From Microvirga tunisiensis (GTDB lineage: Bacteria; Pseudomonadota; Alphaproteobacteria; Rhizobiales; Beijerinckiaceae): 54,620 bases of DNA. Location: NCBI RefSeq assembly GCF_009296175.1, contig NZ_VOSK01000019.1:1-54620 (forward strand). The letters are read 5' to 3'. Both the position numbers and the translations under genes were made by a program. The notes under the pieces are model-generated. The model did not search any database and was not told where the DNA came from. It was given only the letters and a program-made list of their open reading frames with translations. Positions 27,291-36,132 of this stretch are shown here, piece after piece (position 1 is the first letter of the stretch; the number at the start of each line of letters is the position of its first letter).

Positions 27291-27986
27291 ATGACCTCCC
27301 ACGCAGCGTCATCCTCCGGCACCTGCCCGATCACGGGCAAGGCCTATCCCCAGAAGGACTTCCTTCCCATCGACCAATTACACCCGGCCCTCGCCGAGCG
27401 GATCCGCCAGGACCATCCATCGCTTGCCGCCCAAAGCCGCATCAGCCGGGCCGCGGTCGACCAGTACCGTCTGCTCTACGTGGAGGAACTCCTGCGCCAG
27501 GAGCGCGGAGAGCTGACGGAACTCGACAGGGAGGTCGCCCGCAGTCTCGCCGAGGGCAGCATGGTCTCGGCGAATATCGAGGAGAGCTACGATGAGAAGC
27601 GCACCTTGGGAGAGCGGCTGTCGGACGGGCTCGCCACCTTTGGCGGGAGTTGGCCGTTCCTCATCTTCTTCGGCCTGGCACTCGGTGTGTGGATCATTAT
27701 CAATGTCGCACGTGGGCCAGAGGCCTTCGATCCTTACCCCTACATCCTGCTAAACCTCCTCCTTTCCTGCCTCGCGGCCGTGCAAGCCCTGATCATCATG
27801 ATGAGCCAGCGGCGGCAGGAGGCGAAGGACCGCCTGCGCTCCCTCAACGATTATCAGGTCAACCTGAAGGCGGAGCTGGAAATCCGGCATCTGCACGAAA
27901 AGCTTGATCATCTCATCACGCGGCAATGGGAGCGGCTCGCCGAAATCCAGGAACTCCAGATAGAGCTCTTGCAGGAGCGTCGCTGA
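27291..27986 (+). CDS. DUF1003 inner-membrane protein
   Basis: A 231-residue protein with two central membrane helices (SWPFLIFFGLALGVWIIINV and YILLNLLLSCLAAVQALIIM, about 122-165) and the DUF1003 signature MMSQRRQEAKDRLRSLNDYQ right after the second. A short N-terminal segment (GTCPITGKAYPQKDFLPID) may be a small zinc-less beta hairpin, and the C-terminus is a coiled-coil helix. Function of the family is unknown. It converges on the P-type ATPase gene with six bases between the stop codons. Confidence 0.9.
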   Translation: MTSHAASSSGTCPITGKAYPQKDFLPIDQLHPALAERIRQDHPSLAAQSRISRAAVDQYRLLYVEELLRQERGELTELDREVARSLAEGSMVSANIEESYDEKRTLGERLSDGLATFGGSWPFLIFFGLALGVWIIINVARGPEAFDPYPYILLNLLLSCLAAVQALIIMMSQRRQEAKDRLRSLNDYQVNLKAELEIRHLHEKLDHLITRQWERLAEIQELQIELLQERR

Positions 27987-27992
27987 GCGCGA

Positions 27993-29909
27993 TCAGGACG
28001 GCTCCGGTCCCCACAAGGCCCGTAGGGCATTGAGGATCACGGCAACATCGATGGCTTCCTGGATCAGGGCTCCCTGCACCGGCGTCAGGTAGCCCAGCCC
28101 GGCCACGATCATCCCGACGACCGAAAGGCCAATCCCGGCATAAACGCTCTGAAGCGCGATGCGCCTGGACCGGCGTGCCACGCCAATGGCGTCGGGAACC
28201 TTATTGAGGTGATCGACCAGGAGAACCACGTCGGCTGCTTCCGCCGACGCGGCGGCACCTCTCGCGCCCATGGCGATGCCGAGATCGGCGGCGGCAAGCG
28301 CCGGAGCGTCGTTGACGCCGTCGCCGATCATCATGACGGGGCCGTGCGGCTTCTCCTCCTGCACGATGGCGATCTTCCGGTCCGGCGTGAGGTCGGCATG
28401 GACTGCGTCAAGGTGCAAGCCGACGGTGACGGCTTGCGCTACCTCACGGCGGTCCCCCGTCGCCACGATGATCCGGGCGATCCCCAGCCGGCGCAGACTG
28501 GCGATCACCTGAGCGGCGTCGGTTCGCAATGGATCCGCCAGGATCAGCAGCCCGGCAGGCTCGCCATCGACCGCCGCGGCGACCACAACGGACCCGGCGG
28601 GATACTGGCCTGCGGCGACTGCCCCGACGCGCGGAACACGCTCGGAGACGAACCGGATCCCGCCCACGACGACGCGTCGGCCGTCGACGCATCCTTCCAG
28701 ACCCTCGCCCGGGATTTCCTCGACTTCGGAGGGGGGCAGAAGATCAAGCCGCCTGCCCTTCGCCTCCGAGACAAGGGCATGCGCAATGACGTGCTTCGAT
28801 GCCTGGTCGAGAGATGCCGCGAGTTGGAGGAGCCTGTCGGATGACAAGCCCGCCATCGGGCGGATCTCGACGATCCGTGCATGCCCATGCGTGAGCGTTC
28901 CGGTCTTGTCGATGACCAGCGTCCTGACGCGCGTGAGCGTCTCCAGCGCCCTCCCGCCCTTCACCAGCACCCCGGCCTTCGCGGCGCGCGACACCCCGGA
29001 GACGATGGCCACGGGAACCGCCAGGATGAGAGGGCACGGGGTTGCGATCACGAGCACGGCCAGGGCCCGGATCGGATCGCCGCTCCACAGCCAGGCGCCC
29101 CCGGCGAGCCCGACGGTGAGAGCCAGGAACGCCATGGCGAACCGGTCGGCGAGCCGCGCCATGGGCGCCTTCGAGCGTTGGGCGACCTCGATCAGCCGGA
29201 CGATGCCGGCATAGGTGCTCTCGGCCGCGCGGTGCGTCGCCGAGAGATCGAAGGCATCGCCGACGTTCGTCACGCCGCTCATGACCGGCTCCCCGGCCCG
29301 CTTCCGGACAGGGACCGCCTCGCCCGTCAGTGCCGACTGATCCAGGACGGCCACACCCTCGGCCACAAGCCCATCGACAGGAACCACATCGCCCTGGCGG
29401 ACGAGCAGGCGATCCTGCGGCGCGATCACGTCGAGCGCGACTTCCTCAAGCCTCCCATCTTTATGGAGGACGGCTGTACGCGGCACACGGGCCAGGAGCG
29501 CCGTCATCTCGCGGTTGGCGCGGCGCTCGGCAAAGCTTTCGAGGTACTGCCCGCCGGCGTACATCAAGGCCACGACAACGGCGGCGAGGTGCTCCCCGAA
29601 CACGAGCGCGCCTGACATGGACAGGGCCGCAACGATGTCGAGCCCGACCTCTCCGCGCCGCAGGCTGCCAATGATCTCGATGATCAGGACGCCCAGGACC
29701 GGGATCGTCGCCGCGGTCCAGATCGTCCCGGACCACTGCCCGTCGCCCGCAACGCGCGAAGCGAAACCAAGGACCAGTCCCAGGGCCGGGACGATGACCA
29801 GGATGGGACGGGCGAGCTTGTAAAGCGCTTGCAGCGAAGGGATCCCGGGCGCCCGGGAGAGCCGGAGGGATCGGGAGGCTGACAGGCTGGCGTTCTCATG
29901 ACCGGGCAT
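27993..29909 (-). CDS. Heavy-metal P1B-type ATPase without metal-binding N-domain
   Basis: A 638-residue P-type ATPase for transition metals. Family motifs: actuator TGEA (about 196), membrane metal motif TPCPL (about 291, CPL in place of CPC), phosphorylation site DKTGTLTHGH (about 335), GDGVNDAP (about 540). There is no HMA domain; the N-terminus is a short basic tail. The CPL/SPC-type motif often goes with Co2+/Zn2+ or unknown specificity rather than Cu+. ATG 29909 opens the frame; it is not overlapped by the next upstream gene. Confidence 0.9.
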   Translation of the reverse strand: MPGHENASLSASRSLRLSRAPGIPSLQALYKLARPILVIVPALGLVLGFASRVAGDGQWSGTIWTAATIPVLGVLIIEIIGSLRRGEVGLDIVAALSMSGALVFGEHLAAVVVALMYAGGQYLESFAERRANREMTALLARVPRTAVLHKDGRLEEVALDVIAPQDRLLVRQGDVVPVDGLVAEGVAVLDQSALTGEAVPVRKRAGEPVMSGVTNVGDAFDLSATHRAAESTYAGIVRLIEVAQRSKAPMARLADRFAMAFLALTVGLAGGAWLWSGDPIRALAVLVIATPCPLILAVPVAIVSGVSRAAKAGVLVKGGRALETLTRVRTLVIDKTGTLTHGHARIVEIRPMAGLSSDRLLQLAASLDQASKHVIAHALVSEAKGRRLDLLPPSEVEEIPGEGLEGCVDGRRVVVGGIRFVSERVPRVGAVAAGQYPAGSVVVAAAVDGEPAGLLILADPLRTDAAQVIASLRRLGIARIIVATGDRREVAQAVTVGLHLDAVHADLTPDRKIAIVQEEKPHGPVMMIGDGVNDAPALAAADLGIAMGARGAAASAEAADVVLLVDHLNKVPDAIGVARRSRRIALQSVYAGIGLSVVGMIVAGLGYLTPVQGALIQEAIDVAVILNALRALWGPEPS

Positions 29910-30014
29910 CGTCGGATCCCATCCGAAGCGAAGGGATTGTCGTCCTTCGCAATGTCAGCTTCAATCTTTGCCTGCCGGCATTCCCGCACGACGGGAAAGG
30001 TCGACACGGTGCCG

Positions 30015-30599
30015 CTAGCGAGCCCTCTTGCCGAGGCGGCGCATGGCGTCGATCCATGCCGTCCGCTTGCCGTCGCTCATGCCCTCGATCATGCCGACGA
30101 GCGTGTGTCGGTTCGGGCCGATGCCGACCAGGGACAGGATGCTGCGCTTGAGGCTCCTCAGGCTGTGCGCGCCGAAGTACCAGCGATACGCGAAGGCGGG
30201 CATGCCCATGGTGATGACGATGCGGGACGACCGGCCTCTAAGGGCCGTCTTCCAGCTCGCGCCTGCCCCGGCACCGCCTCTCATGAAGGCTGGCCGCAGG
30301 GCCTGCTCCAGGAAGCCCTTGAGGAGAGCTGGCATCCCTCCCAGCCACAGAGGGTAGATGATGACGAGGTGCTCGGCCCATGCCAGTGTCCGCTGGGCCT
30401 CCGCGATGACGGCTGGCGGCGGGGCCTTGTCCCAGTCGTCTTTCGAACGCAACAGCGGGAAGTCGAGGTCGGCAACGGTGATGAACCGGACCTGATGGCC
30501 GCCCGCGAAGGCCCCTTCGGCATAGGCGTCTGCGAGCGCGTGGCAGAAATGCCCGCCGCCGGATGTGGGATGGCCCTGGATGATGGCAATATGCGTCAT
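30015..30599 (-). CDS. NAD(P)H-dependent quinone/flavodoxin-like oxidoreductase
   Basis: A 194-residue flavodoxin-fold protein of the NQO/KefF/MdaB type: IAIIQGHPTSGGGHFCHALA (FMN/FAD phosphate loop) at the start, YPLWLGGMPALLKGFLEQAL (about 80-100) and the MGMPAFAYRW segment. It would carry out two-electron reduction of quinones or related compounds in the cytoplasm. ATG 30599 lies four bases inside the end of the P-type ATPase gene, so translation is coupled. The longer frame upstream belongs to an antisense shadow. Confidence 0.88.
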   Translation of the reverse strand: MTHIAIIQGHPTSGGGHFCHALADAYAEGAFAGGHQVRFITVADLDFPLLRSKDDWDKAPPPAVIAEAQRTLAWAEHLVIIYPLWLGGMPALLKGFLEQALRPAFMRGGAGAGASWKTALRGRSSRIVITMGMPAFAYRWYFGAHSLRSLKRSILSLVGIGPNRHTLVGMIEGMSDGKRTAWIDAMRRLGKRAR

Positions 30600-33193
30600 G
30601 CGGGTGTCCGTTGCTCGTCGCGTGGCGCCCACACCGTCCGGAGTCGCCTGGCCAGCCCGAACCAGCCGCCCGCCACAACTGCGATCATCAGGGCCATCGT
30701 CAGCGATGACAGGCTCGGCGGCGAGAGACGGAGGATGGCGGCAAGCGCGGGAACGTAGATGATCAAGGCGACGATGACGGCGGCCCCGGCTCCGATGGCC
30801 CAGAAGGCGAGCCTCCTCCGGTCGAAGAAGGAGGTTCCTGGCTCCGCTGCGTCGGCGAAGGCTAGGACGAGGTTGCCGAGCACCAGGGCGGAGAACGCCG
30901 AGGCCCGCGCCTGCGTCTCGGGGACGCCGGAATTCAGCGCCCACGCATAGGGGCCGAGGACGGCTCCGAGGACGACGGCTCCCTGAATGAGCCCGAGCAC
31001 GATCTGGGAGGGGCCGAACAGCGGCTCGGTCGCGGGCCGCGGCGGCTTCTCCATGGCGTGCCGCTCGCTCGGCTCCCCCTCGAAGGCGAGCGAGCAGACC
31101 GGGTCGATCACGAGTTCCAGCAGGATCACGTGCATCGGGTACAGGATCGGTGGCAGGCCCATGACGAGCGGTAGCAGGGCCAGCCCGGCGATTGGCACGT
31201 GGATCGCCGTCACGTAGGTGAGCGCCTTGCGCAGGTTCGTGAAGATGCGACGCCCGAGCCGCACGCCGCCGATGATCGAGACGAAGCGGTCATCGAGGAG
31301 GACGAGGTCCGCGGCCTCCCGCGCTACATCCGTACCGCGTTGTCCCATGGCGATGCCGATATGGGCGGCTTCGAGCGCCGGCGCGTCGTTGACGCCATCC
31401 CCGGTCATGGCGACGACCGCGCCGTTGGCCTTCAGCGCCTCGACGAGGGCGAGCTTCTGCTCCGGCATGATGCGCGCGAAGACCCGGATCCGCAGGACCC
31501 GTTCCCGCAGGCCCTCCGGGTCGAGTGCTGCCACCTCTGTCCCGGTCAGCACGCCAGCGCCCGTGTCGATCCCGGCTTGGCGGGCGATCTCCAGGGCGGT
31601 GGCCGGATAGTCGCCCGTGATCATCGCAACCGTGATCCCCGCGCGCTTCGCCTCGGCAATCGCCTGTGGGACATCGGGCCGGACCGGATCCGCGAAGCCG
31701 ATCAGACCTTCGAACCGGAACGGAAGGCCTTCGGGAGCTATCGCGCGGTCCTGGTCATCGTGAGCGGATGCCACGCCCAGCACCCGCAGGCCGCGGCTGG
31801 CCAGCCCCGCAACCGCGGCATCCATCGCGGCCCGTTCGTCATCGCCCATGCGGCAGAGACGGAAAATCGCTTCCGGCGCGCCTTTCGCGGCATACAGAAC
31901 GCCGCCCAAGGGATCCAGCCAAACCTGGATGAACGCCAGCAACTCGGGACGGAGCGGATAGGTGCGCAGCAGGGCCTCGGCCCCAACCGATTCAGGGAGA
32001 ACCCGCATTCCCAGTATGCGGACAGCCCTGTCCATGGGATCGACCGGGCGGACGGCGGATGCGAGCAGCGCCGTCCGGAGCGGCTCGACGGCGCCGCCGG
32101 AAAGCCTGACATGGCCGCGCACATCCTGCACCTCTCCGGCCCGCCAAGCCGTGGCGAGCACCATCCGGTTCTCGGTCAATGTCCCGGTCTTGTCGACGCA
32201 CAGGAACGTGGCGGCTCCGAGCGTCTCGATGACCGCGGCGCGGCGCACCAGCACCTTGTGCCGGGCGAGGCGAAAGGCCCCGAGCGCCATGAAGATCGCC
32301 AGCACCATCGGGAACTCTTCCGGCAGGAGCGCGATGGCCAGCGTGATGCCGGACAACGCGCCGCCGATCCAATCGTCCTGCAAGACGCCGTACGCCACGG
32401 CGACGACGGCGCAGAATACGAGCGCGAGGATGCCGAGTCTGGCGATGAGAGCGCCGGTCGTCTTCTGAAGCAGCGTCGGCTCGTCCTCGATGGCGGCCAG
32501 CGAGGCTCCGATGCGTCCGAGCCGTGTCGAGGGACCGGTGCGCACGACATGGACCATGCCCTGCCCGCGCACGTTCAGGGTTCCCGCAAACAGGTACGGG
32601 GTGTTGTCTCCTCCAGGCTCGGCGTCGTCGGCTTTGTCCGTCCCGGTCGGTGCAGGTCGTTTGGACACCGGAACGGACTCGCCCGTGAGGGCGGACTCGT
32701 CGACCGTCAGAGCGTCGCCCGCGATCAGGAGACCATCGGCGGGCAGGCGTTCCCCCTCTCCGACCAGGACGAGATCGCCCGGCACGAGGTCGCGTGCCGG
32801 GACGCGCCGCTCGGTCCCGCCGCGGATCACCCGGGCAAAGGGCTCGGCCAGCCCGCGCAGGGCCGCCAGGGCCCGCTCGCTCCGGGCCTCTTGCAGCACC
32901 ACCAGGCCGATCGTCACGACGGCGCCGGCCGTCATGAACAGGCCCTCGCCGATGTCGCCGAGCATCAGGTACAGCCCTGCGGCGGCCAGAAGGAGCAGGA
33001 ACATCGGCTCGCGCAGGATCCCGCGGACGATCTCGATCAGGCCACGGGAACGCTTCCCCGCGACGGCATTCGGCCCGTGGCGCGCGAGGCGGCGCTGCGC
33101 CTCGGCCTCGTCGAGACCCGTCAGGCCCGCAGGCACGCCGGCCGCGGTGTCCACCTCATTGTTGTTCGATGCGACCCACGCCTGTACCGGCAT
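30596..33193 (-). CDS. Cation-transporting P-type ATPase (P2-like)
   Basis: An 865-residue ATPase of the Ca2+/H+/Na+-type group. N-terminal cation ATPase segment (GLDEAEAQRRLARHGPNAV), actuator TGESVPVSKR (about 160), membrane motif LLPEEFPMVLAIFMALG (PEEFP variant of PEGLP), phosphorylation site [10 protein letters not shown] (about 325), [10 protein letters not shown] (about 600) and C-terminal helices with ILLELVIDPVCSLAFE. Its specificity is uncertain; the PEEFP group is poorly studied. It overlaps the NQO-like gene by four bases and starts 33 bases after the USP gene in the same direction. Confidence 0.9.
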   Translation of the reverse strand: MPVQAWVASNNNEVDTAAGVPAGLTGLDEAEAQRRLARHGPNAVAGKRSRGLIEIVRGILREPMFLLLLAAAGLYLMLGDIGEGLFMTAGAVVTIGLVVLQEARSERALAALRGLAEPFARVIRGGTERRVPARDLVPGDLVLVGEGERLPADGLLIAGDALTVDESALTGESVPVSKRPAPTGTDKADDAEPGGDNTPYLFAGTLNVRGQGMVHVVRTGPSTRLGRIGASLAAIEDEPTLLQKTTGALIARLGILALVFCAVVAVAYGVLQDDWIGGALSGITLAIALLPEEFPMVLAIFMALGAFRLARHKVLVRRAAVIETLGAATFLCVDKTGTLTENRMVLATAWRAGEVQDVRGHVRLSGGAVEPLRTALLASAVRPVDPMDRAVRILGMRVLPESVGAEALLRTYPLRPELLAFIQVWLDPLGGVLYAAKGAPEAIFRLCRMGDDERAAMDAAVAGLASRGLRVLGVASAHDDQDRAIAPEGLPFRFEGLIGFADPVRPDVPQAIAEAKRAGITVAMITGDYPATALEIARQAGIDTGAGVLTGTEVAALDPEGLRERVLRIRVFARIMPEQKLALVEALKANGAVVAMTGDGVNDAPALEAAHIGIAMGQRGTDVAREAADLVLLDDRFVSIIGGVRLGRRIFTNLRKALTYVTAIHVPIAGLALLPLVMGLPPILYPMHVILLELVIDPVCSLAFEGEPSERHAMEKPPRPATEPLFGPSQIVLGLIQGAVVLGAVLGPYAWALNSGVPETQARASAFSALVLGNLVLAFADAAEPGTSFFDRRRLAFWAIGAGAAVIVALIIYVPALAAILRLSPPSLSSLTMALMIAVVAGGWFGLARRLRTVWAPRDEQRTPA

Positions 33194-33226
33194 GTCCTGC
33201 TCTCCAGGCGATTGGCACGGTTCGCG

Positions 33227-34060
33227 TCAATGGGCCACCAGCAGCGGTCTGTCTGCTGCGGAGAGCATGTCCCGCGTCGCACCACCGAACACCTGCTCCC
33301 TGAGACGGGTATGGCCGTACCCTCCCATGATGACGAGATCAGCGGACACGCTGCGCGCCTCGTCGAGGATGACGTCGGCGACGCGGCGGTCCTGGCTCTC
33401 GGCCGTTGCGACCTCCGCGACCACGCCGTGTCGGGCAAGATGGCTCTCCACCTCCGCCCAGGGCGTGGTGCCCGGCGGGGGGTCCACGACGAGGACAACG
33501 GTGCGCCCCGCCTGCTCGATGAAGGGCAAGCCTTCGCGCAGCGCGCGGGCGGCCTCGCGGCTGCCGTTCCAGGCGACCAGCACGGTCTGGATCGGCCCTT
33601 GCCGGTGCCGGCCGCGCGGCACGAGCAGGAGCGCATGCCCGCTGCCGAAGAGCACAGCCTCGACCAGATCCGACCAGTCGGGTGTCTCGGTCCCGCCATC
33701 GGGCCGGGTGGCGATGTATAGATCGGCGCACCGGGCCTGCTCCACCACCTTCGCCGACAGGGCGCCGTAGGTTTCGTCTAGCCGGCGCAGCTCGCTCGGC
33801 ACTTGCAGGCTGGCCAGCCGCTCGGTCAGGCGCTTGGCGGTGGTGTCGCCGTCGTGGCGCACCTTGCCGTCCAATTCGGTCAGCACCTGCATCGCGGCCG
33901 CGCCACCATCCATCGGCATGGCGATGGTGAGGTCGGGCAGCAGGTTGGTGAAAATGCCGATGAGATGGGCCCGCCCAGCGGACGCGATGGCCTGCCCATG
34001 TTCCAACCGGATCTCGTCCTCGGGACTTCCGTCGAGATGCACCATGATGTCCTTGATCAT
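33227..34060 (-). CDS. Universal stress protein, two-domain
   Basis: A 277-residue protein with two Usp domains. The first begins IKDIMVHLDGSPEDEIRLEH, the second around residue 160 (IQTVLVAWNGSREAARALRE) and ends with the ATP-binding G-x2-G-x9-G-S/T-like segment MGGYGHTRLREQVFGGATRD. USPs are induced by oxygen limitation and other stress in related bacteria, and its location between a cation ATPase and a PHA synthase fits such a cluster. It shares a divergent promoter region (34061-34234) with phaC that holds a FixK-type site. Confidence 0.92.
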   Translation of the reverse strand: MIKDIMVHLDGSPEDEIRLEHGQAIASAGRAHLIGIFTNLLPDLTIAMPMDGGAAAMQVLTELDGKVRHDGDTTAKRLTERLASLQVPSELRRLDETYGALSAKVVEQARCADLYIATRPDGGTETPDWSDLVEAVLFGSGHALLLVPRGRHRQGPIQTVLVAWNGSREAARALREGLPFIEQAGRTVVLVVDPPPGTTPWAEVESHLARHGVVAEVATAESQDRRVADVILDEARSVSADLVIMGGYGHTRLREQVFGGATRDMLSAADRPLLVAH

Positions 34061-34145
34061 CGCTCTCTCCCTCTGCGCGCCCGGACACAGCCGTTGTGCC
34101 GAAGCAACTATCGATCATCATGTGGTCGAAATCGGGGTGGATGCT

Positions 34146-34159
34146 TTGATCTGACGCAA
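34146..34159. promoter_or_regulatory. FixK2-type box between usp and phaC
   Basis: TTGA-TCTGAC-GCAA at 34146-34159 fits the FixK2 consensus of rhizobia (TTGA/C, six bases, T/GCAA). It lies about 92 bases before the USP start on one side and about 82 before the PHA synthase start on the other, so it could serve either or both divergent transcripts. Confidence 0.5.
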
Positions 34160-34234
34160 TTCGCCCGAGAACGCTCGGAATAATCTCGAGTGATCCACCG
34201 ACCTCGGCAGACGGGGTCAAGCCCGGAGGCTGCA

Positions 34235-36106
34235 ATGCCGTCCCAGACGACCGGCGCTCTCACGGGCGATCGCTTGCCGAAGGCCCAAGCCGCCCCGCCT
34301 CCTGAGGGAAGGCAGGATCGGCTTCCTGCACGAACCGTGCCTTCGCCGACCCTTCAGTCCTTACCGTCGGAGGATGAGGAACTCCACCGGATCCGGGACG
34401 CTCTCGACCATGCCGCCCATGCGGGTCTGGCGCGTCTCACGGGCGGCCTGTCACCGGCCGCTGTCGCCGATGCCTACATGGACTGGGCCGTCAATCTCGC
34501 CATCTCGCCGGGCAAGCAGGTTGAACTCGCGGTAAAGGCAGCCCGTAAATGGGCGCGGCTGGCGCAGTTCGCCTCACGTCATCCCGGTAGCGGAGGCACA
34601 TGCGAGCCGTGCATCGAGCCGTTGCCCCAGGACAGACGCTTCACTGAGGCCGAGTGGCAGCAATGGCCTTTCAATCTCATGCAGCAGGGCTTCCTGCTCC
34701 AGCAGCAATGGTGGGACAACGCCACGACCGGGATCGACGGCGTCACCAAGCAGCATCAGGCCGTGGTCGAGTTCATCTCGCGCCAGATCCTCGACATGGC
34801 ATCACCCTCGAACTTCCTCGTGACCAACCCGGTCGTGCAGCGGCGCATCCTCGAAACGGGCGGCCAGAGCCTCGTGCAGGGCTTGCGCAACTTCCTCGAT
34901 GATTGGGAGCGGATCGTCCGCTCGAAGCCTCCCGCAGGCGTGGAGGCCTTCCAGGTCGGCCGGGATGTGGCCGTCACGCCAGGCGAGGTAATCTACCGCA
35001 ACCGTCTCATTGAGCTGATCCAGTACGAACCGACCACACAAAAGGTCCGGCCGGAGCCGATCCTGATCGTGCCGGCCTGGATCATGAAATACTACATCCT
35101 GGATCTTTCCCCCGAGAATTCCCTCGTCCGCTACCTCACGGACCAGGGATTCACGGTGTTCATCATCTCCTGGAAGAACCCGACCGCGGAAGATCGGGAT
35201 TTCGGCATGGACGATTACCGGACGCTTGGCGTGATGGCGGCGTTGGACGCCGTGAACGCGGTTGTTCCCGATCGGAAGGTTCATGCGGTCGGCTACTGCC
35301 TTGGTGGCACGCTCCTCTCCATCGAAGCCTCCGCGATGGCACGCGACGGCGACAAGCGCCTGGCAACGCTCTCCCTGCTGGCAGCACAGGCCGACTTTCG
35401 GGAGGCCGGAGAGCTCACCCTGTTCATCAACGAGAGTCAGGTCCATTTCCTTGAGGACCTGATGCGCAGCCAGGGCTATCTCGACACCCGGCAGATGGCC
35501 GGGGCCTTCCAGCTTCTGCGCTCGAACGACCTGATCTGGTCGAGGCTCGTGCGGCACTACCTCATGGGCGAGCGGACGCCCCTGAACGATCTCATGGCCT
35601 GGAATGCCGACGCAACCCGCATGCCTTACCGCATGCATGCCGATTACCTGAGGCAACTCTTCCTCGACAACGATCTCGCCGAGGGACGTTTCCAGGTCGA
35701 CGGCCGTCCCATCGCCATCAGCGACATCCGGGCGCCGATCTTTTCTGTGGGGACGGAGCGCGATCACGTGGCGCCCTGGCGCTCGGCTTTCAAGATCCAT
35801 CTGCTCGCCGATACCGACGTGACCTTCCTTCTCACGACGGGCGGCCACAATGCCGGCATCGTGGCCGGAGCGAACAGTTCCAAGGGAAGCTTCCAGGTTC
35901 TGACCAGAACCGCCACGGGTCACTTCCTGGATCCCGACACCTGGACCAGGATGGCGCCTCGCTTCGAGGGCTCGTGGTGGCCGGAATGGGCACGCTGGCT
36001 CACCTCGCATTCGGGTGAGCCTGTTGCCCCTCCAGCCATGGGAGCACCAGCGCAGGGCTACCCTGCCCTATACGATGCTCCCGGCACCTACGTCATGCAG
36101 GCCTGA
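34235..36106 (+). CDS. phaC: Class I poly(3-hydroxyalkanoate) synthase
   Basis: A 623-residue PHA polymerase. The N-terminal domain (PhaC_N) includes FNLMQQGFLLQQQWWDNATT (about 150-170). The alpha/beta hydrolase core has the lipase-box-like GYCLGGT (about 350, catalytic Cys), an Asp in the D-H-V segment SVGTERDHVAPWRS (about 505) and the His in GGHNAGIV (about 535). It makes PHA from hydroxyacyl-CoA at the granule surface. ATG 34235 has GGAGG five bases upstream, so I preferred it to the GTG at 34190. The neighbours are stress genes, not phaA/phaB. Confidence 0.93.
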   Translation: MPSQTTGALTGDRLPKAQAAPPPEGRQDRLPARTVPSPTLQSLPSEDEELHRIRDALDHAAHAGLARLTGGLSPAAVADAYMDWAVNLAISPGKQVELAVKAARKWARLAQFASRHPGSGGTCEPCIEPLPQDRRFTEAEWQQWPFNLMQQGFLLQQQWWDNATTGIDGVTKQHQAVVEFISRQILDMASPSNFLVTNPVVQRRILETGGQSLVQGLRNFLDDWERIVRSKPPAGVEAFQVGRDVAVTPGEVIYRNRLIELIQYEPTTQKVRPEPILIVPAWIMKYYILDLSPENSLVRYLTDQGFTVFIISWKNPTAEDRDFGMDDYRTLGVMAALDAVNAVVPDRKVHAVGYCLGGTLLSIEASAMARDGDKRLATLSLLAAQADFREAGELTLFINESQVHFLEDLMRSQGYLDTRQMAGAFQLLRSNDLIWSRLVRHYLMGERTPLNDLMAWNADATRMPYRMHADYLRQLFLDNDLAEGRFQVDGRPIAISDIRAPIFSVGTERDHVAPWRSAFKIHLLADTDVTFLLTTGGHNAGIVAGANSSKGSFQVLTRTATGHFLDPDTWTRMAPRFEGSWWPEWARWLTSHSGEPVAPPAMGAPAQGYPALYDAPGTYVMQA

Positions 36107-36132
36107 TCGGAAGTCGTGACATCTCCCCAATC

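Noticed and set aside
31199-33721. 840-residue plus-strand frame opposite the P-type ATPase
   Set aside because: Fully antisense to an ATPase with all catalytic motifs; the translation has no domain and a shadow-like His/Asp/Arg composition.
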